From WTFV01 sp965200895 (lineage in GTDB: Bacteria; Acidobacteriota; Vicinamibacteria; Vicinamibacterales; UBA8438), in NCBI GenBank assembly GCA_965200895.1, contig CBDAVM010000001.1, positions 434,001 to 498,000 of the forward strand: a DNA stretch of 64,000 bases, read 5' to 3'. Numbering within the stretch: position 1 is the stretch's first letter; each line of letters starts with the position of its first letter. The notes under the pieces are model-generated. The model saw nothing but the letters and a program-made list of their open reading frames with translations. It had not been told where the DNA came from and made no database searches. The position numbers and the translations under genes are program-made. This document shows, piece by piece, positions 15,674 to 26,086 of this stretch.

Positions 15674-16876
15674 TCAGTGCACGCCGTGCACCCGGAACTT
15701 CTGCCGGGCGGCGATGTCGGCCAGCGCCTGCCGCGCGTACGCCGCGGTCTCGGGGTGCGGATCGGTGTCGAGGACCGCAACGAGGTGCTGGTAGGCGGCG
15801 GTCGGCTGGTTGCGCGCGTAGAGCTGCACCAGGCCGGCGCCCAGGTGCGCCTCGGCAGCGTGCGGACCGAGCGGATAGTCCCGCAGGTGCCGCTGGTAGA
15901 CGATCAGCGCCGCGTCGGGATGGCCGTTGTTGGCCAGCCAGCGCCCGAAGTGGATGGAGTCGATCGGCATCAGCAGCCGCGCCGTGCGCGCCGCGCTGAA
16001 GTGGAAGTAGGCCGGTGCAGCCTGTTCGTACTCGCCGGCCGCGATCAACTGCCGCACCCCGCGCACCGACGACGGATCGCCATCGAGGGCCGGGGCCGCC
16101 GGATCCGGCTCGATGTCCGCCGGCCGACGCTGCACCGCACGCTGCTCGCTCCACCAGGCGTACGCCAGGCCCGCGATGAAGCCGCCGATGTGCGCGCCGT
16201 AGGCCACACCGCCCCCGCCAGCGCCGCGCGTCACCAGGAACGGGAGCAGATTGTCGACGATGAGGTAGATCCCCAGCACCAGCCGGGCCGGGGCGTAGAC
16301 CACGTTCATGAAGATCGGGAACAGCATGATCCACAGCCGTACCCGGTTTCTCGGGAACCAGATGAAGTAGAACCCGAGCACGCCGGAGATCGCGCCCGAG
16401 GCCCCCACCATCGGCACGGCAGACCCCGGATCCAGCACCGCGTGCGACAGCGTGGCCAGGATGCCGGTTCCCAGATACGCCGCCAGGTAGCGCGCGGGCC
16501 CGAGCCGGTGCTCCACGTTGTCGCCGTAGATCCAGAGGAACAGCATGTTGCCGGCGAGGTGCATGAACCCGCCGTGCAGGAACAGCGACGTGAACAGCGC
16601 GATCACGTCCGGATCGATCGGCCGGAACCCGTAGGAGAAGACGACCAGGTCGTAGACCGAGACCTGCATCAGCAGCCGCTCCAGGGCCATGCGTCCGCCG
16701 AGCTGCGGGGCGATCGTGCGCAGGTACTCCCCGAGAGCCGGGTCGTCCAGGGCCGGACGGACGGCGCTGAGCGGCAGCGTCACGAACAGGAACACCGCGA
16801 CGTTGATGCCGATCAGGGTGTACGTGACGACCGGCACGCCGCGGGGGTTCGGCTCGTCGCCGAGGGGCAGGAACAT
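15674..16876 (-). CDS. Rhomboid intramembrane serine protease with TPR-like tail
   Basis: A 400-residue protein. The six-helix rhomboid core covers residues ~15-245 with catalytic Ser160 in GASGAISG and His229 in GAHIGGF; HGGFMHLAGNMLFLW (101-115) is the conserved L1/TM2 region. The last ~125 residues (VRQLIAAGEYEQAAPAYFHF, LGAGLVQLYARNQPTAAYQH) look like degenerate TPR helices. Rhomboids cleave membrane proteins within the bilayer; the helical tail could recruit substrate. The stop lies 3 nt after the preceding arsC gene's end region on the same strand, so the two may be co-transcribed. Confidence 0.9.
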   Translation of the reverse strand: MFLPLGDEPNPRGVPVVTYTLIGINVAVFLFVTLPLSAVRPALDDPALGEYLRTIAPQLGGRMALERLLMQVSVYDLVVFSYGFRPIDPDVIALFTSLFLHGGFMHLAGNMLFLWIYGDNVEHRLGPARYLAAYLGTGILATLSHAVLDPGSAVPMVGASGAISGVLGFYFIWFPRNRVRLWIMLFPIFMNVVYAPARLVLGIYLIVDNLLPFLVTRGAGGGGVAYGAHIGGFIAGLAYAWWSEQRAVQRRPADIEPDPAAPALDGDPSSVRGVRQLIAAGEYEQAAPAYFHFSAARTARLLMPIDSIHFGRWLANNGHPDAALIVYQRHLRDYPLGPHAAEAHLGAGLVQLYARNQPTAAYQHLVAVLDTDPHPETAAYARQALADIAARQKFRVHGVH

Positions 16877-16879
16877 GAC

Positions 16880-17317
16880 TCAGCCCTTCGGGGGCGCAGC
16901 GGCGCTCGCACCCGGCAACAGGGCGTCCAGGGCGTCGAGCCGTCGCGCGATCTCGTCGCGCACCGCCCGGAATCCATCGCGCCGCTCGGCGTCCGAGCCG
17001 GCCGCGCCGGCCGGATCCGGCAACGGCCAGTGCAGACGCCGCGCCGCGCCGAGGAATGCCGGGCAGACCTCGTCCGCGCACAGCGTCACGACCAGATCCA
17101 CCGCCTCCGGATCGATAGCGTCCACGCTCCGGGACCGATGCCCGCTGATGTCGATCCCGACCTCGTCGAGTGCGGCGATGGCGAACGGATTGACCGTGGC
17201 CGGCGACGACCCGGCACTGAGCACCCGCACGCGGTTCCCGAACCGCGCCCGCGCCAGCCCCTCGGCCATCTGGCTGCGCGCGGAATTGGCCACGCACAGG
17301 AAGAGCACCCCCCGCAT
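16880..17317 (-). CDS. arsC: Arsenate reductase, thioredoxin-coupled LMW-phosphatase type
   Basis: A 145-residue protein with the P-loop FLCVANSARSQMAEG (nucleophile Cys8) and the redox pair Cys80/Cys85 in TLCADEVCP, followed by LHWPLPDPAG. This triple-cysteine layout marks ArsC of the thioredoxin-linked class that reduces arsenate to arsenite, as opposed to plain LMW tyrosine phosphatases. It is transcribed just upstream of the rhomboid gene. No arsR, arsB or acr3 lies nearby, so it is an isolated reductase. Confidence 0.88.
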   Translation of the reverse strand: MRGVLFLCVANSARSQMAEGLARARFGNRVRVLSAGSSPATVNPFAIAALDEVGIDISGHRSRSVDAIDPEAVDLVVTLCADEVCPAFLGAARRLHWPLPDPAGAAGSDAERRDGFRAVRDEIARRLDALDALLPGASAAAPPKG

Positions 17318-17348
17318 CGTTGTACGCTATCACGTGGAGGCGCACATC

Positions 17349-17810
17349 ATGCGGCGATTCGTTCTCTCGATTTCGATCTCGATCCTGATTCCGGTGGCGC
17401 TGCTCTGGGTCGCCTGCGGCGGCGGCGACGGGGGGCCGTCCGCCCCGACCGCTCCGACATCCCCCAGTGTCGGGCTGAGCGTGCCGTTCGGCACCGAGGA
17501 CCTGACCGTCGGGACAGGGCCGGAGGCGGTGAACGGCGACACGCTCGAGGTGAACTACGCCGGGTGGCTCTACGATCCGAACGCGGCGGAGAACAAGGGG
17601 ACGGAGTTCGACTCCGGCGACTTCTCGTTCGTGCTGGGCGCCGGGACGGTCATCGCCGGCTGGGACCAGGGTCTGCTCGGGATGCGGGTCGGTGGACGCA
17701 GGCGTATCGTGATTCCTCCCGAGCTCGGCTACGGCGCGCAGGGCCGACCGCCCACGATCCCCGGCGACGCCACCCTGCTCTTCGAGGTCGAGCTGCTCGG
17801 CATCAGTTGA
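17349..17810 (+). CDS. FKBP-type peptidyl-prolyl isomerase lipoprotein
   Basis: A 153-residue protein. The ATG at 17349 has GGAGG upstream and starts a lipoprotein signal with lipobox LWVACGG. The FKBP domain follows: VNGDTLEVNYAGWLYD, FVLGAGTVIAGWDQGLLGMR and RRIVIPPELGYGAQG, ending DATLLFEVELLGIS. These enzymes catalyse cis-trans proline isomerisation; this one would act in the periplasm attached to a membrane. Confidence 0.93.
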   Translation: MRRFVLSISISILIPVALLWVACGGGDGGPSAPTAPTSPSVGLSVPFGTEDLTVGTGPEAVNGDTLEVNYAGWLYDPNAAENKGTEFDSGDFSFVLGAGTVIAGWDQGLLGMRVGGRRRIVIPPELGYGAQGRPPTIPGDATLLFEVELLGIS

Positions 17811-17836
17811 CGGCCCTGCGGGCCGGCGGGCGCTCC

Positions 17837-18166
17837 TCAGCGCACGTGCGCGCGGATCTGGTGGTTGATGCGGTGGATGCGGCGGCGCAGCGCCTTCACC
17901 CGGGCGCGGTCGCCCGTCTCGAACGCCGACCGCTTCTCGGCCTTCAGCGCCCGCAGCTTCCTCTTGGCGGCGCCCTTGTCGAATCCTCCGACCACGTGGT
18001 GGTGTTCGTGGGTGTCGATGCCGAGCGCCTTGCAGAGCCCCGGCAACAGATGCTCCTTGTTGAGCTGCGAGAAACCCTGCACCGCCTCGTGGTCCAGCCC
18101 CCGCGCGATCTCGCGCAGGTCGGCGATGGTCCTGTGCTTCAACTCCTCATAGGTATATTCGGCCAT
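17837..18166 (-). CDS. Small protein with Rho N-terminal/SAP-like domain
   Basis: A 109-residue protein with GGGAGGG before the ATG at 18166. Residues ~5-50 (YEELKHRTIADLREIARGL, then LNKEHLLPGLCKALGI) resemble the Rho termination-factor N-terminal helical motif, which binds nucleic acid. The C-terminal half is strongly basic (AAKRKLRALKAEKRS, KALRRRIHRINHQIRAH). A nucleic-acid-binding role is likely, the target unknown. Confidence 0.65.
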   Translation of the reverse strand: MAEYTYEELKHRTIADLREIARGLDHEAVQGFSQLNKEHLLPGLCKALGIDTHEHHHVVGGFDKGAAKRKLRALKAEKRSAFETGDRARVKALRRRIHRINHQIRAHVR

Positions 18167-18605
18167 GCGAAACCCTCCCCGTGAACGCGCTACTCCACCC
18201 GCAGCGACCGCCCCATGACGCCTGCGAGGCATTCATGACGGTGGCTTGCCGCCAATGCCATGCCTCCCTCGTTCTGCCAGCGAGAGAATCGCCGGCGGCG
18301 AGACCGCCTTGCGGCAGCGCGAATCTCTCGCGAATCTCCAAATCTAAAGTCCCGTAAAACAACTCCTGTAGAACGTCGTCGTCTGAGACGTTCGCCAACC
18401 AACCGTACGCAGCAGCCACGGCGGCGTCAAGGCCGTCGTGCGCGTCGGCGAGCCACTGCGGGCGAGCGTTGCAGAGGTTCGTCAGCGTGCGCTTCTTGAC
18501 CGCCTTCGCGGCGTCCTCGTCGCGGGCACGGGGCGCTGCACTTGCAGGGGACGATGGTTGTGACGCCGGCTGTGACGGCGGGCGTACATTGGGCCGCGGT
18601 CGTGG
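18147..18605 (-). pseudogene. C-terminal remnant of a DNA methyltransferase (MmeI/PglX-like)
   Basis: The minus strand carries an open stretch from about 18605 that reads RTLTNLCNARPQWLADAHDG, then LDAAVAAAYGWLANVSDDD, the characteristic tail of large adenine-specific methyltransferases of type IIG and BREX PglX-like kinds. Upstream, an in-frame TAA (near 18608) blocks the frame and nothing like the catalytic NPPY domain is visible. Downstream it drifts into unrelated sequence. I read this as the last ~60 conserved residues of a deleted gene. Confidence 0.5.
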
Positions 18606-18660
18606 TTACACTCCCGATGCGGCGCTATGGCGTGCCCCGATGATGTGATCGGACAGCCCG

Positions 18661-21096
18661 TCAGCGGCTGTTCCAACTGTAGTTGAGGCGCGCGTAGTAG
18701 AAGCCGCCGCTGATGCCGAAGGGGGCGGATGCCGGGTAGCGGTTGCCGAGGAAGTGCGAGTCGGGGTTCTCCGCGGGGTATGTGTTCAGGACGTTCTGCG
18801 CGCCCACCGCCACCGCGACGGCGTCGCTCAGGGCCCAGGAGCCTTCCAGGTCGACGATCGGCCGACCGGCGTACGTGTATCCGCTCACGAGGTCGTACCA
18901 GTCGCCGAAGTAGTTGAGCCGCGCCAGCAGGCCCAGGCGGCCGAACTGCTGGTTCAGCGCCACGTTCCAGCGTGTGGCGGGCAGCGCGTCCTCCAGCAGC
19001 TTGACGCGGAACGAGATGTCGTCGGGGCTCAGCAGCTCCGGGTTGTAGTGGGTGACGGCCGTGTCGGTGTAGTTCCAGGCGACGCGCAGCACCGTGGCGC
19101 CGCCCGCGGCCGGCGGCGTCCAGGCGCCGACCACGTCCACGCCCTGCGTGCGGGTCTCCAGGTCGTTGGTGAAGAAGCGGAAGCTGGCGAGGTTGGCGGC
19201 GCTGGTGATGCCCTCCGCGACGAGCTCCGCCACCTCCGCCGGGCCGAGCGAGAACAGCCGCGACAGCGTCAGGCGCCGCGAGAGGTCGATGTGGAAATAG
19301 TCGGCCGTGAGCTGCAGCGGGCCGCTGTCGGCCGCCACGCCCACGCTATAGTGCACGGACCGCTCGGCGTCGAGCGGGAGGCCGCCGCGCCGCTGCGCCA
19401 CGAGCGACGTCGAGGGGATGGTGCCGTTGTCGAACAGGTCCATGCGCGTGGGGTCCCACTGCGTGGACACGTTGTAGGCGTTCTGCTGGCCCGGCGTGGG
19501 CGCGCGGAACCCGCTGCTGACGCTGCCGCGCAGCGCCGTTTGCTCGCTGAGCGGCCAGCGGGCGGCGAGCTTGCCGTTGAGCGTGGCGCCGAAATCGTCG
19601 AAGTCCTCCACGCGGCCCGCCGCGCCGACGACCCAGTCACGCCCGGCGCCGCGCAGTTCCACGTCGGTGTAGACGGCGTAGTTGGCGCGGTCCCACTGCC
19701 CCGCCGCGATCGGACCGAACCCCGGAAACCCGTTGGAGCCGACGCTGAACCCCTGCTCGACGTACGGCCCGCGGCGCCACGATTCGGGCTGGCCGAGGCC
19801 GACCTCGAACTGCTCGCGGCGCCACTCGGCGCCGAGCGCCACGTTGAGCCGCTCGCTGAGCGCGCGGCTGACGTCGAAGTTGATGCCGACCTCGCGCTGC
19901 CGGTACAACCCGGGGTCGAAGCTGGTCGGCGACTGCGGGCCGAGCGACGCGTTCACGGTGTTAACGTGAAACAGTGCGGGTTGGCCGTGACCGCCGCCAG
20001 CGCGCCCGGGTCCGGCCGGTCGGCGCTGATCGCCACGGTCGGGCAGCCGGCAGAGCCGTCGGCGACGCCGTCCGCGGCGTCGAGGACGTCGCCCACCAGC
20101 AGCGTCTGGCCGAAGTCGGGGCTGAAGACGCCGCCGCGCGTGTTCGGGTTGCGGTAGTAGAAGTAGTTGAGCACGTCGCGGTTGGCGTAGCCGGCGTGGC
20201 CATAGAGTTGCACGCCGCTGGCCAGCAGGTGGCCGAAGTTGCCCCACAGCTTCAGGTCGTCGTCCACTTGCGGCGCGCCCCACGACTGTGCCGGATCGGC
20301 GACGTCGCGGTTGCCGGCGGCGATGAGCGCCGCCGCGTCGGCGCGCTGCACGCCGCGGGTCGGTGAAGTTGGCGTTGCCGTACTCCAGGCTGAGGTTGGC
20401 GAAGCCGGTGCGGCCGAGCGGCAGGCCGGCGTTGGCCGCAACGGTGTAGGCCCCGCCGTCGCCGGCGCCGTAGCTCCCCGTGCGCAGCTCCACGCTGCCG
20501 CCGTCGCGCTCGTCCCGGAGCACGAAGTTCAGCACGCCGGCGATGGCGTCCGAGCCGTACTGCGCCGCGGCGCCGTCGCGCAGCACCTCGACCTGCCGCA
20601 GCGCGATCGCCGGGATGGCCGAGATGTCGGGCCCCTGCGCGCCGTCCGCCACGCCGTTGCCGAGCCAGGTGATGACCGCCCCCCGGTGGCGGCGCTTGCC
20701 GTTGACCAGCACCAGCGTGTGGTCGGGCGCCAGCCCGCGCAGCGCGATCGGCCGGCCGACGGTGGCGGCGTCGCCGTTCTCCTGCGGATTCACATGGAAC
20801 GACGGCACGACCGTGCGCAACTGGTCGGTCAGGTCCGTCGTCCCCTGGCGGAGGAACTCGGCGGTCGGGATCGCGTCGATCGGCACCGGCGCGGCGGTGG
20901 CCGTGCGCGGCGGCGCGCGGCTGCCGACGACCACCACCTCCTCCGTGAACTGCGCCGGCTCGTCGCTGTCCGTCTCCTGCTGTTCGTCCGCCTGCGATGA
21001 TTCCGGCGGCTGCGCCGCCGCCGGACCGACCGAGACGGCCAGCAGCGCCACGCCGCATCCGATGGCCCGCGCCAGCGCGTCGTGCCCGGCTCGCAT
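18661..21096 (-). pseudogene. TonB-dependent receptor broken by two frame changes
   Basis: The first ~250 codons are a good receptor: signal peptide ending GPAAAQ, EEVVVVGSR, then plug segments ALRGLAPDHTLVLVNGKRR and GAAAQYGSDAIAGVLNFVL. Near 20358-20361 coding potential jumps to another frame (VQRADAAALIAAGN, LKLWGNFGHLLASGVQLYG, RNPNTRGGVFSPDFG, NPHCFT), then returns near 19966 with VNTVNASLGPQSPTSFDPGL to a normal barrel C-terminus. In homologues I recall, NPNCF and NTVNASLG are separated by some 40 residues, so the second junction also looks like a deletion. The formal frame stays open for 811 codons but about 130 residues are out of frame. It may be a pseudogene or carry assembly errors. 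It lies directly after the PQQ gene. Confidence 0.75.
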
Positions 21097-21100
21097 GTCG

Positions 21101-22774
21101 CTACGGCAGCGCGAAGACGAACAGGCCGTTGCCGGCGTTCGGACGGCGCTTCTCCGGGGTCAGCTCCAGCGGGATCGTCGTCCAGCTTCCACCGCCCGTG
21201 CCGGCGCCGATGGCCACGTACTGGCGGCCGTCGACGGCATAGGTGATGGGGAAGCCCTGCACCGCGGTCGGCAGGCGGGTCTCCCAGAGTTGCTCGCCGG
21301 TCGCCACATCGTAGGCGAACGCCCGGCGGTCGAACGTGCCGACGAAGGCGAGGCCGCCCGCCGTGGTCAGCGCGGCCGAGATGTACGGCGTCCGCTTGCG
21401 GTGCGACCAGAGGATCTCGCCGCTGACGTGCATCGCCACGAACTCGCCCAGGTTGCCGCCGCTGTCCGGGTGCAGGAAGTTCTCGCGGAACACCATGCCG
21501 GCGCCGCCGCCGCCCTCGCGGAACTCGACCTCGCTGTAGATCGTGCGCTGGCAGTTCAGCGTCAGGGGGATGTAGAAGGCCTCGGTCTCGGGGCTGTAGG
21601 CCATCGCCCGCCAGCTCTTCAGACCCGAGTGGCTGGGACAGAACGACAGCTCCTCGTCGAGCACCGGCATCATGCCGGGGCGGAACGCCATGCGGCCGGT
21701 GGCCGGGTCGATGTCGACGATGTTCTGGTAGCCGAGGTCGGTGGCGTTGATGAAGGCGCCGGTCTCGCGGTCGAGCTGCCACAGGATGCCGAGCTTGCCC
21801 ATCGTGAAGACGGACGGACGGCCGTCGACCTCGACGAGGATGCGCTCGAACGTCTCGTCCATGTCGTGGGACTCGCCCGGCAGGTGCTGGAAGTACCAGC
21901 GCATCTCGCCGGTCTGCGGATCGAGGGCGAGGGTCGAGCTGGTGTAGAGCGCGTCCGCGTCGGTGCGGCGGCTGACCTGCGCCCACGGCTTGGCCTGCGC
22001 CACGCCCCAGTAGGTGAGGCCCGCGTCCGGGTCGTAGCTGCCGGCGATCCAGGCGTCGCCGCCGCCGCGGAACATCATCGGCAGGTCGCCCCAGGTGTCG
22101 CCCCCCGGCTCGCCCGGCCGCGCCACCGTCGACGTCCGCCACAGCTCGCGCCCGGTTTCGGCGTCGTGCCCGGTGATGAAGCAGCCGTCGTCCCAGAAGC
22201 GCAGGCAGCCGGCCATGCCGGAGATCACCACGCCGTCCACCACCAGCGCGCCGCTGCTGTAGAAGTAGCCCTTGGCCGAGTCCGCGACGTCGGCCTCCCA
22301 GACGACCTCGCCGGTGCGCGCGTCAAGGGCCACGATGCCCGCGTCCGCCGTGTTCAGGATGATCCTGTCCTGGTGGATGGCGATGTTGCGGTTGGGCCGT
22401 CCGCGGCCCCGCGCGGTCGGGAACTGCCGGCGGTGCTCCCACAGCATGTCGCCGGTCGCCGCGTCGAGCGCCTGCACGATGTTGCCGGGGCTGGCCAGGT
22501 ACATCACCCCCTCGTGCACGAGCGGTGTGGTCTGCTGCGAGCCGGGCTCCATCGCCCACGACCAGACCATCCGCAGGTCTCCGACGTTGCCGCGGTCGAT
22601 CTGGTTCAGCGGGCTGTACCCCCAGCCGTCCTGCGTCCGGCGCCAGTTGAGCCAGCTCTCCGGCGGCGGGTCCGCCAGCAGCGCATCGGTGACCGGGCTG
22701 ACGGCGGGCGTCTGCCCGGCCGCCGGCGCGGCGAGGGCGAGAACGAGCGCGAGAATCGTGACGAGACGAGCCAT
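21101..22774 (-). CDS. PQQ-type beta-propeller dehydrogenase, secreted
   Basis: A 557-residue protein. The ATG at 22774 has GGGAG upstream and begins a signal peptide (LVTILALVLALAAPAAGQ). Repeated propeller blades include VQALDAATGDMLWEHR, IVALDARTGEVVWEADV and FAYDVATGEQLWETRL, the tryptophan-docking motifs of quinoprotein alcohol dehydrogenases. A Cys pair spans GCLRFWDDGCFITGHDAETG. No haem c motif is present, so electrons would pass to a separate cytochrome. The substrate cannot be told. It is preceded in the same orientation by two small secreted proteins and followed by the TonB receptor, suggesting uptake and periplasmic oxidation of one compound. Confidence 0.88.
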   Translation of the reverse strand: MARLVTILALVLALAAPAAGQTPAVSPVTDALLADPPPESWLNWRRTQDGWGYSPLNQIDRGNVGDLRMVWSWAMEPGSQQTTPLVHEGVMYLASPGNIVQALDAATGDMLWEHRRQFPTARGRGRPNRNIAIHQDRIILNTADAGIVALDARTGEVVWEADVADSAKGYFYSSGALVVDGVVISGMAGCLRFWDDGCFITGHDAETGRELWRTSTVARPGEPGGDTWGDLPMMFRGGGDAWIAGSYDPDAGLTYWGVAQAKPWAQVSRRTDADALYTSSTLALDPQTGEMRWYFQHLPGESHDMDETFERILVEVDGRPSVFTMGKLGILWQLDRETGAFINATDLGYQNIVDIDPATGRMAFRPGMMPVLDEELSFCPSHSGLKSWRAMAYSPETEAFYIPLTLNCQRTIYSEVEFREGGGGAGMVFRENFLHPDSGGNLGEFVAMHVSGEILWSHRKRTPYISAALTTAGGLAFVGTFDRRAFAYDVATGEQLWETRLPTAVQGFPITYAVDGRQYVAIGAGTGGGSWTTIPLELTPEKRRPNAGNGLFVFALP

Positions 22775-22914
22775 CGTGAACTCCCTTCCGACAGTCGACC
22801 GCACGCCGTGTGCAGCACGCCGAGCCCGTGAGGCGTTTCGGGTCGCCAGCCCGACAATCGTCGCCTGCGGCTCCGGTTGCCGCCCAACCGGCCTGACCAG
22901 GAGCCTGCACCGTC

Positions 22915-23625
22915 CTACGGCGCAGACTCCCGGGGCTCGGCCTCGGCGCGCTCCCACCAGACGGAGCCGAAGTTGACGAACGGCCCCTCGTCGGTGGAGA
23001 TACGGGTCCGGACCTGATAGGCGAACGGCGATGTCATGTAGGTCCGACCGCGCAAGCGGATGTCCGTCTCCTCGCGCGCGATCGGCGCCGCCTCCCAGTG
23101 GTGCGAGAAGTAGCCGCCGGGGTCGCCGCCGACCCGACCCACCTTCACGACGCGGAAACCGCGGCTGTCGTCCTCGATACGCACCAGGTACTTCGCGCGG
23201 CGGTCGTAGACCATGAGCGCCTCGACGGTCACCGGGGCATCGTCCACCGATGCCTCGATGGTGCTCTCGTAGGTGCATCCGCCCACGTGGCGGACGGTCT
23301 CGGTGCCGACGAAGTAACCGGCCGGCGCCAGCGGCGACTCCGGCAGGACCCCTTCGATGTTCCAGGTGCCGACGAGATAGTGCGGGTCGAACGGCGCGGG
23401 ATCGTCGCCCTCCCCGTCCCGCTCGACGCCGACCGTCGGCCGCCGCAGCGCGTTCAACGCGTCGATCAACCCCAGCTCCTGCTGCGACAGGCACTGGTCC
23501 GGCGTCAGAGTCTCGCCCGGCTGCAGCTTCACGAGCGGTTCGGCCTCGATCTGCTCGCTCGTCTGCGCGCCGAGCGTCGCCGACGCCGCGATCAGGAGCA
23601 CGGTGCACACGGTCAGCCTGGTCAT
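22915..23625 (-). CDS. Secreted DUF1579-like protein
   Basis: A 236-residue protein with GGGAG before the ATG at 23625 and a signal peptide ending SATLGAQ. The middle reads PHYLVGTWNIEG, a Gly-rich PAGYFVGTETVRHVGG, and MVYDRRAKYLVRIEDDSRGF, a beta-barrel pattern like DUF1579/lipocalin-type proteins. Function unknown. It lies 14 nt downstream of the next small secreted protein and in the same orientation as the PQQ gene, so the group is probably one operon. Confidence 0.55.
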   Translation of the reverse strand: MTRLTVCTVLLIAASATLGAQTSEQIEAEPLVKLQPGETLTPDQCLSQQELGLIDALNALRRPTVGVERDGEGDDPAPFDPHYLVGTWNIEGVLPESPLAPAGYFVGTETVRHVGGCTYESTIEASVDDAPVTVEALMVYDRRAKYLVRIEDDSRGFRVVKVGRVGGDPGGYFSHHWEAAPIAREETDIRLRGRTYMTSPFAYQVRTRISTDEGPFVNFGSVWWERAEAEPRESAP

Positions 23626-23639
23626 CAGCAACGACTCCC

Positions 23640-24116
23640 TCACTCGCCACAGGTGTCGGCCAGTCCGACGACGGCCAACAGGTTGATTCTCGATGTCTCC
23701 TCCGCCTCGATGAGAAGGCCCTTGACCAGAACCCTGCGGTCCTCGCGCAGCTCGCCGGTCGCATTCACCTGGTCCGGAGTCGTGAACGACGACCGGTCGA
23801 ACGATCGGAGCAGGGCCTCGGCGCCGAGGAAGTCCGCCACGCCCACGAGGTGGAACGCGCGCGCGCCGGCGGCCTGCGCGCGCGCCTCGTCGACCTCGTC
23901 GCGGTTGAACACGCCGGCGTCGACGACGGTCGGTTCGGCGGCGTGCGTCAGCCACCACTCCGCCGCCCCCGGGCGACGCTCCACGCAGCCGACGGTGTGC
24001 ACTATCCGGACCGCGGGCTCGTCGGTGGTCGCGGCCTGCCGCCGGCCGGCAGCAGGCGCGGGCGCCAGGCCGACGACGGCGGTCAACACAAAGGCCAGCG
24101 TCTTGCAGTACGACAT
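23640..24116 (-). CDS. Small secreted protein of unknown function
   Basis: A 158-residue protein. The ATG at 24116 has GGAG upstream and starts a signal (KTLAFVLTAVVGLAPAPAAG). The mature part has VRIVHTVGCVERRPG and WWLTHAAEP near its start and ends INLLAVVGLADTCGE. The two cysteines may pair. The GCVER segment with alternating hydrophobic positions suggests a small OB-like beta fold. I do not recognise a named family. It sits between the cytochrome/monooxygenase-like gene and the DUF1579-like gene. Confidence 0.55.
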   Translation of the reverse strand: MSYCKTLAFVLTAVVGLAPAPAAGRRQAATTDEPAVRIVHTVGCVERRPGAAEWWLTHAAEPTVVDAGVFNRDEVDEARAQAAGARAFHLVGVADFLGAEALLRSFDRSSFTTPDQVNATGELREDRRVLVKGLLIEAEETSRINLLAVVGLADTCGE

Positions 24117-24213
24117 CTGCGGATGCTCCGGCCGCCCGCGAGCGAGGAAGAACAAAGGGCCGGCGCAATGCGGCGCGCGGCCCTTGTCCGATTCCGTCTC
24201 GACGCGGACGGCG

Positions 24214-25710
<1,497 letters not shown>

Positions 25711-25915
25711 CGATCTGATCTCCAACGATGTTGCCGATTCCCCGACGCCACGACCCGCGCGGCCGGGGCAGCGCTGGTCGGTGATTTGCCTGATGGTATC
25801 GCCTTCGGCGCGCCGATTCAATCAGTCGACGCGCTTTTCGCGAGGTGGGAAGGTGCGGTATCGTAGTGGGCGTGGTCGGCTCCGCGGACGTTCCGGGCCG
25901 CGCTCTTCCTCGTGC

Positions 25916-26009
25916 GGTGAGGTGGCCGAGAGGCTGAAGGCGGCGGTTTGCTAAACCGTTGAAGGGGCAATAACCTCTTCCCAGGGTTCGAATCCCTGCC
26001 TCACCGCCA
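25916..26009 (+). tRNA. tRNA-Ser (anticodon GCT)
   Basis: GGTGAGG pairs with CCTCACC, then discriminator G and an encoded CCA. The anticodon loop TTGCTAA gives GCU (Ser), and the long variable arm around AAGGGGCAATAACCTCTT is the class II feature of tRNA-Ser. Confidence 0.97.
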
Positions 26010-26086
26010 CTCTGTATTTCTGTATTTCATCAGGGCAATCCGGCCCCGCGCCGAAGCCGGTCCCGCCTCCGACGAGGGAGCGTCAC

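Noticed and set aside
14375..18184. 1269-codon plus-strand frame over the LMF, rhomboid and arsC region
   Set aside because: It overlaps five genes on both strands that have clear motifs. It is a GC-driven shadow frame.
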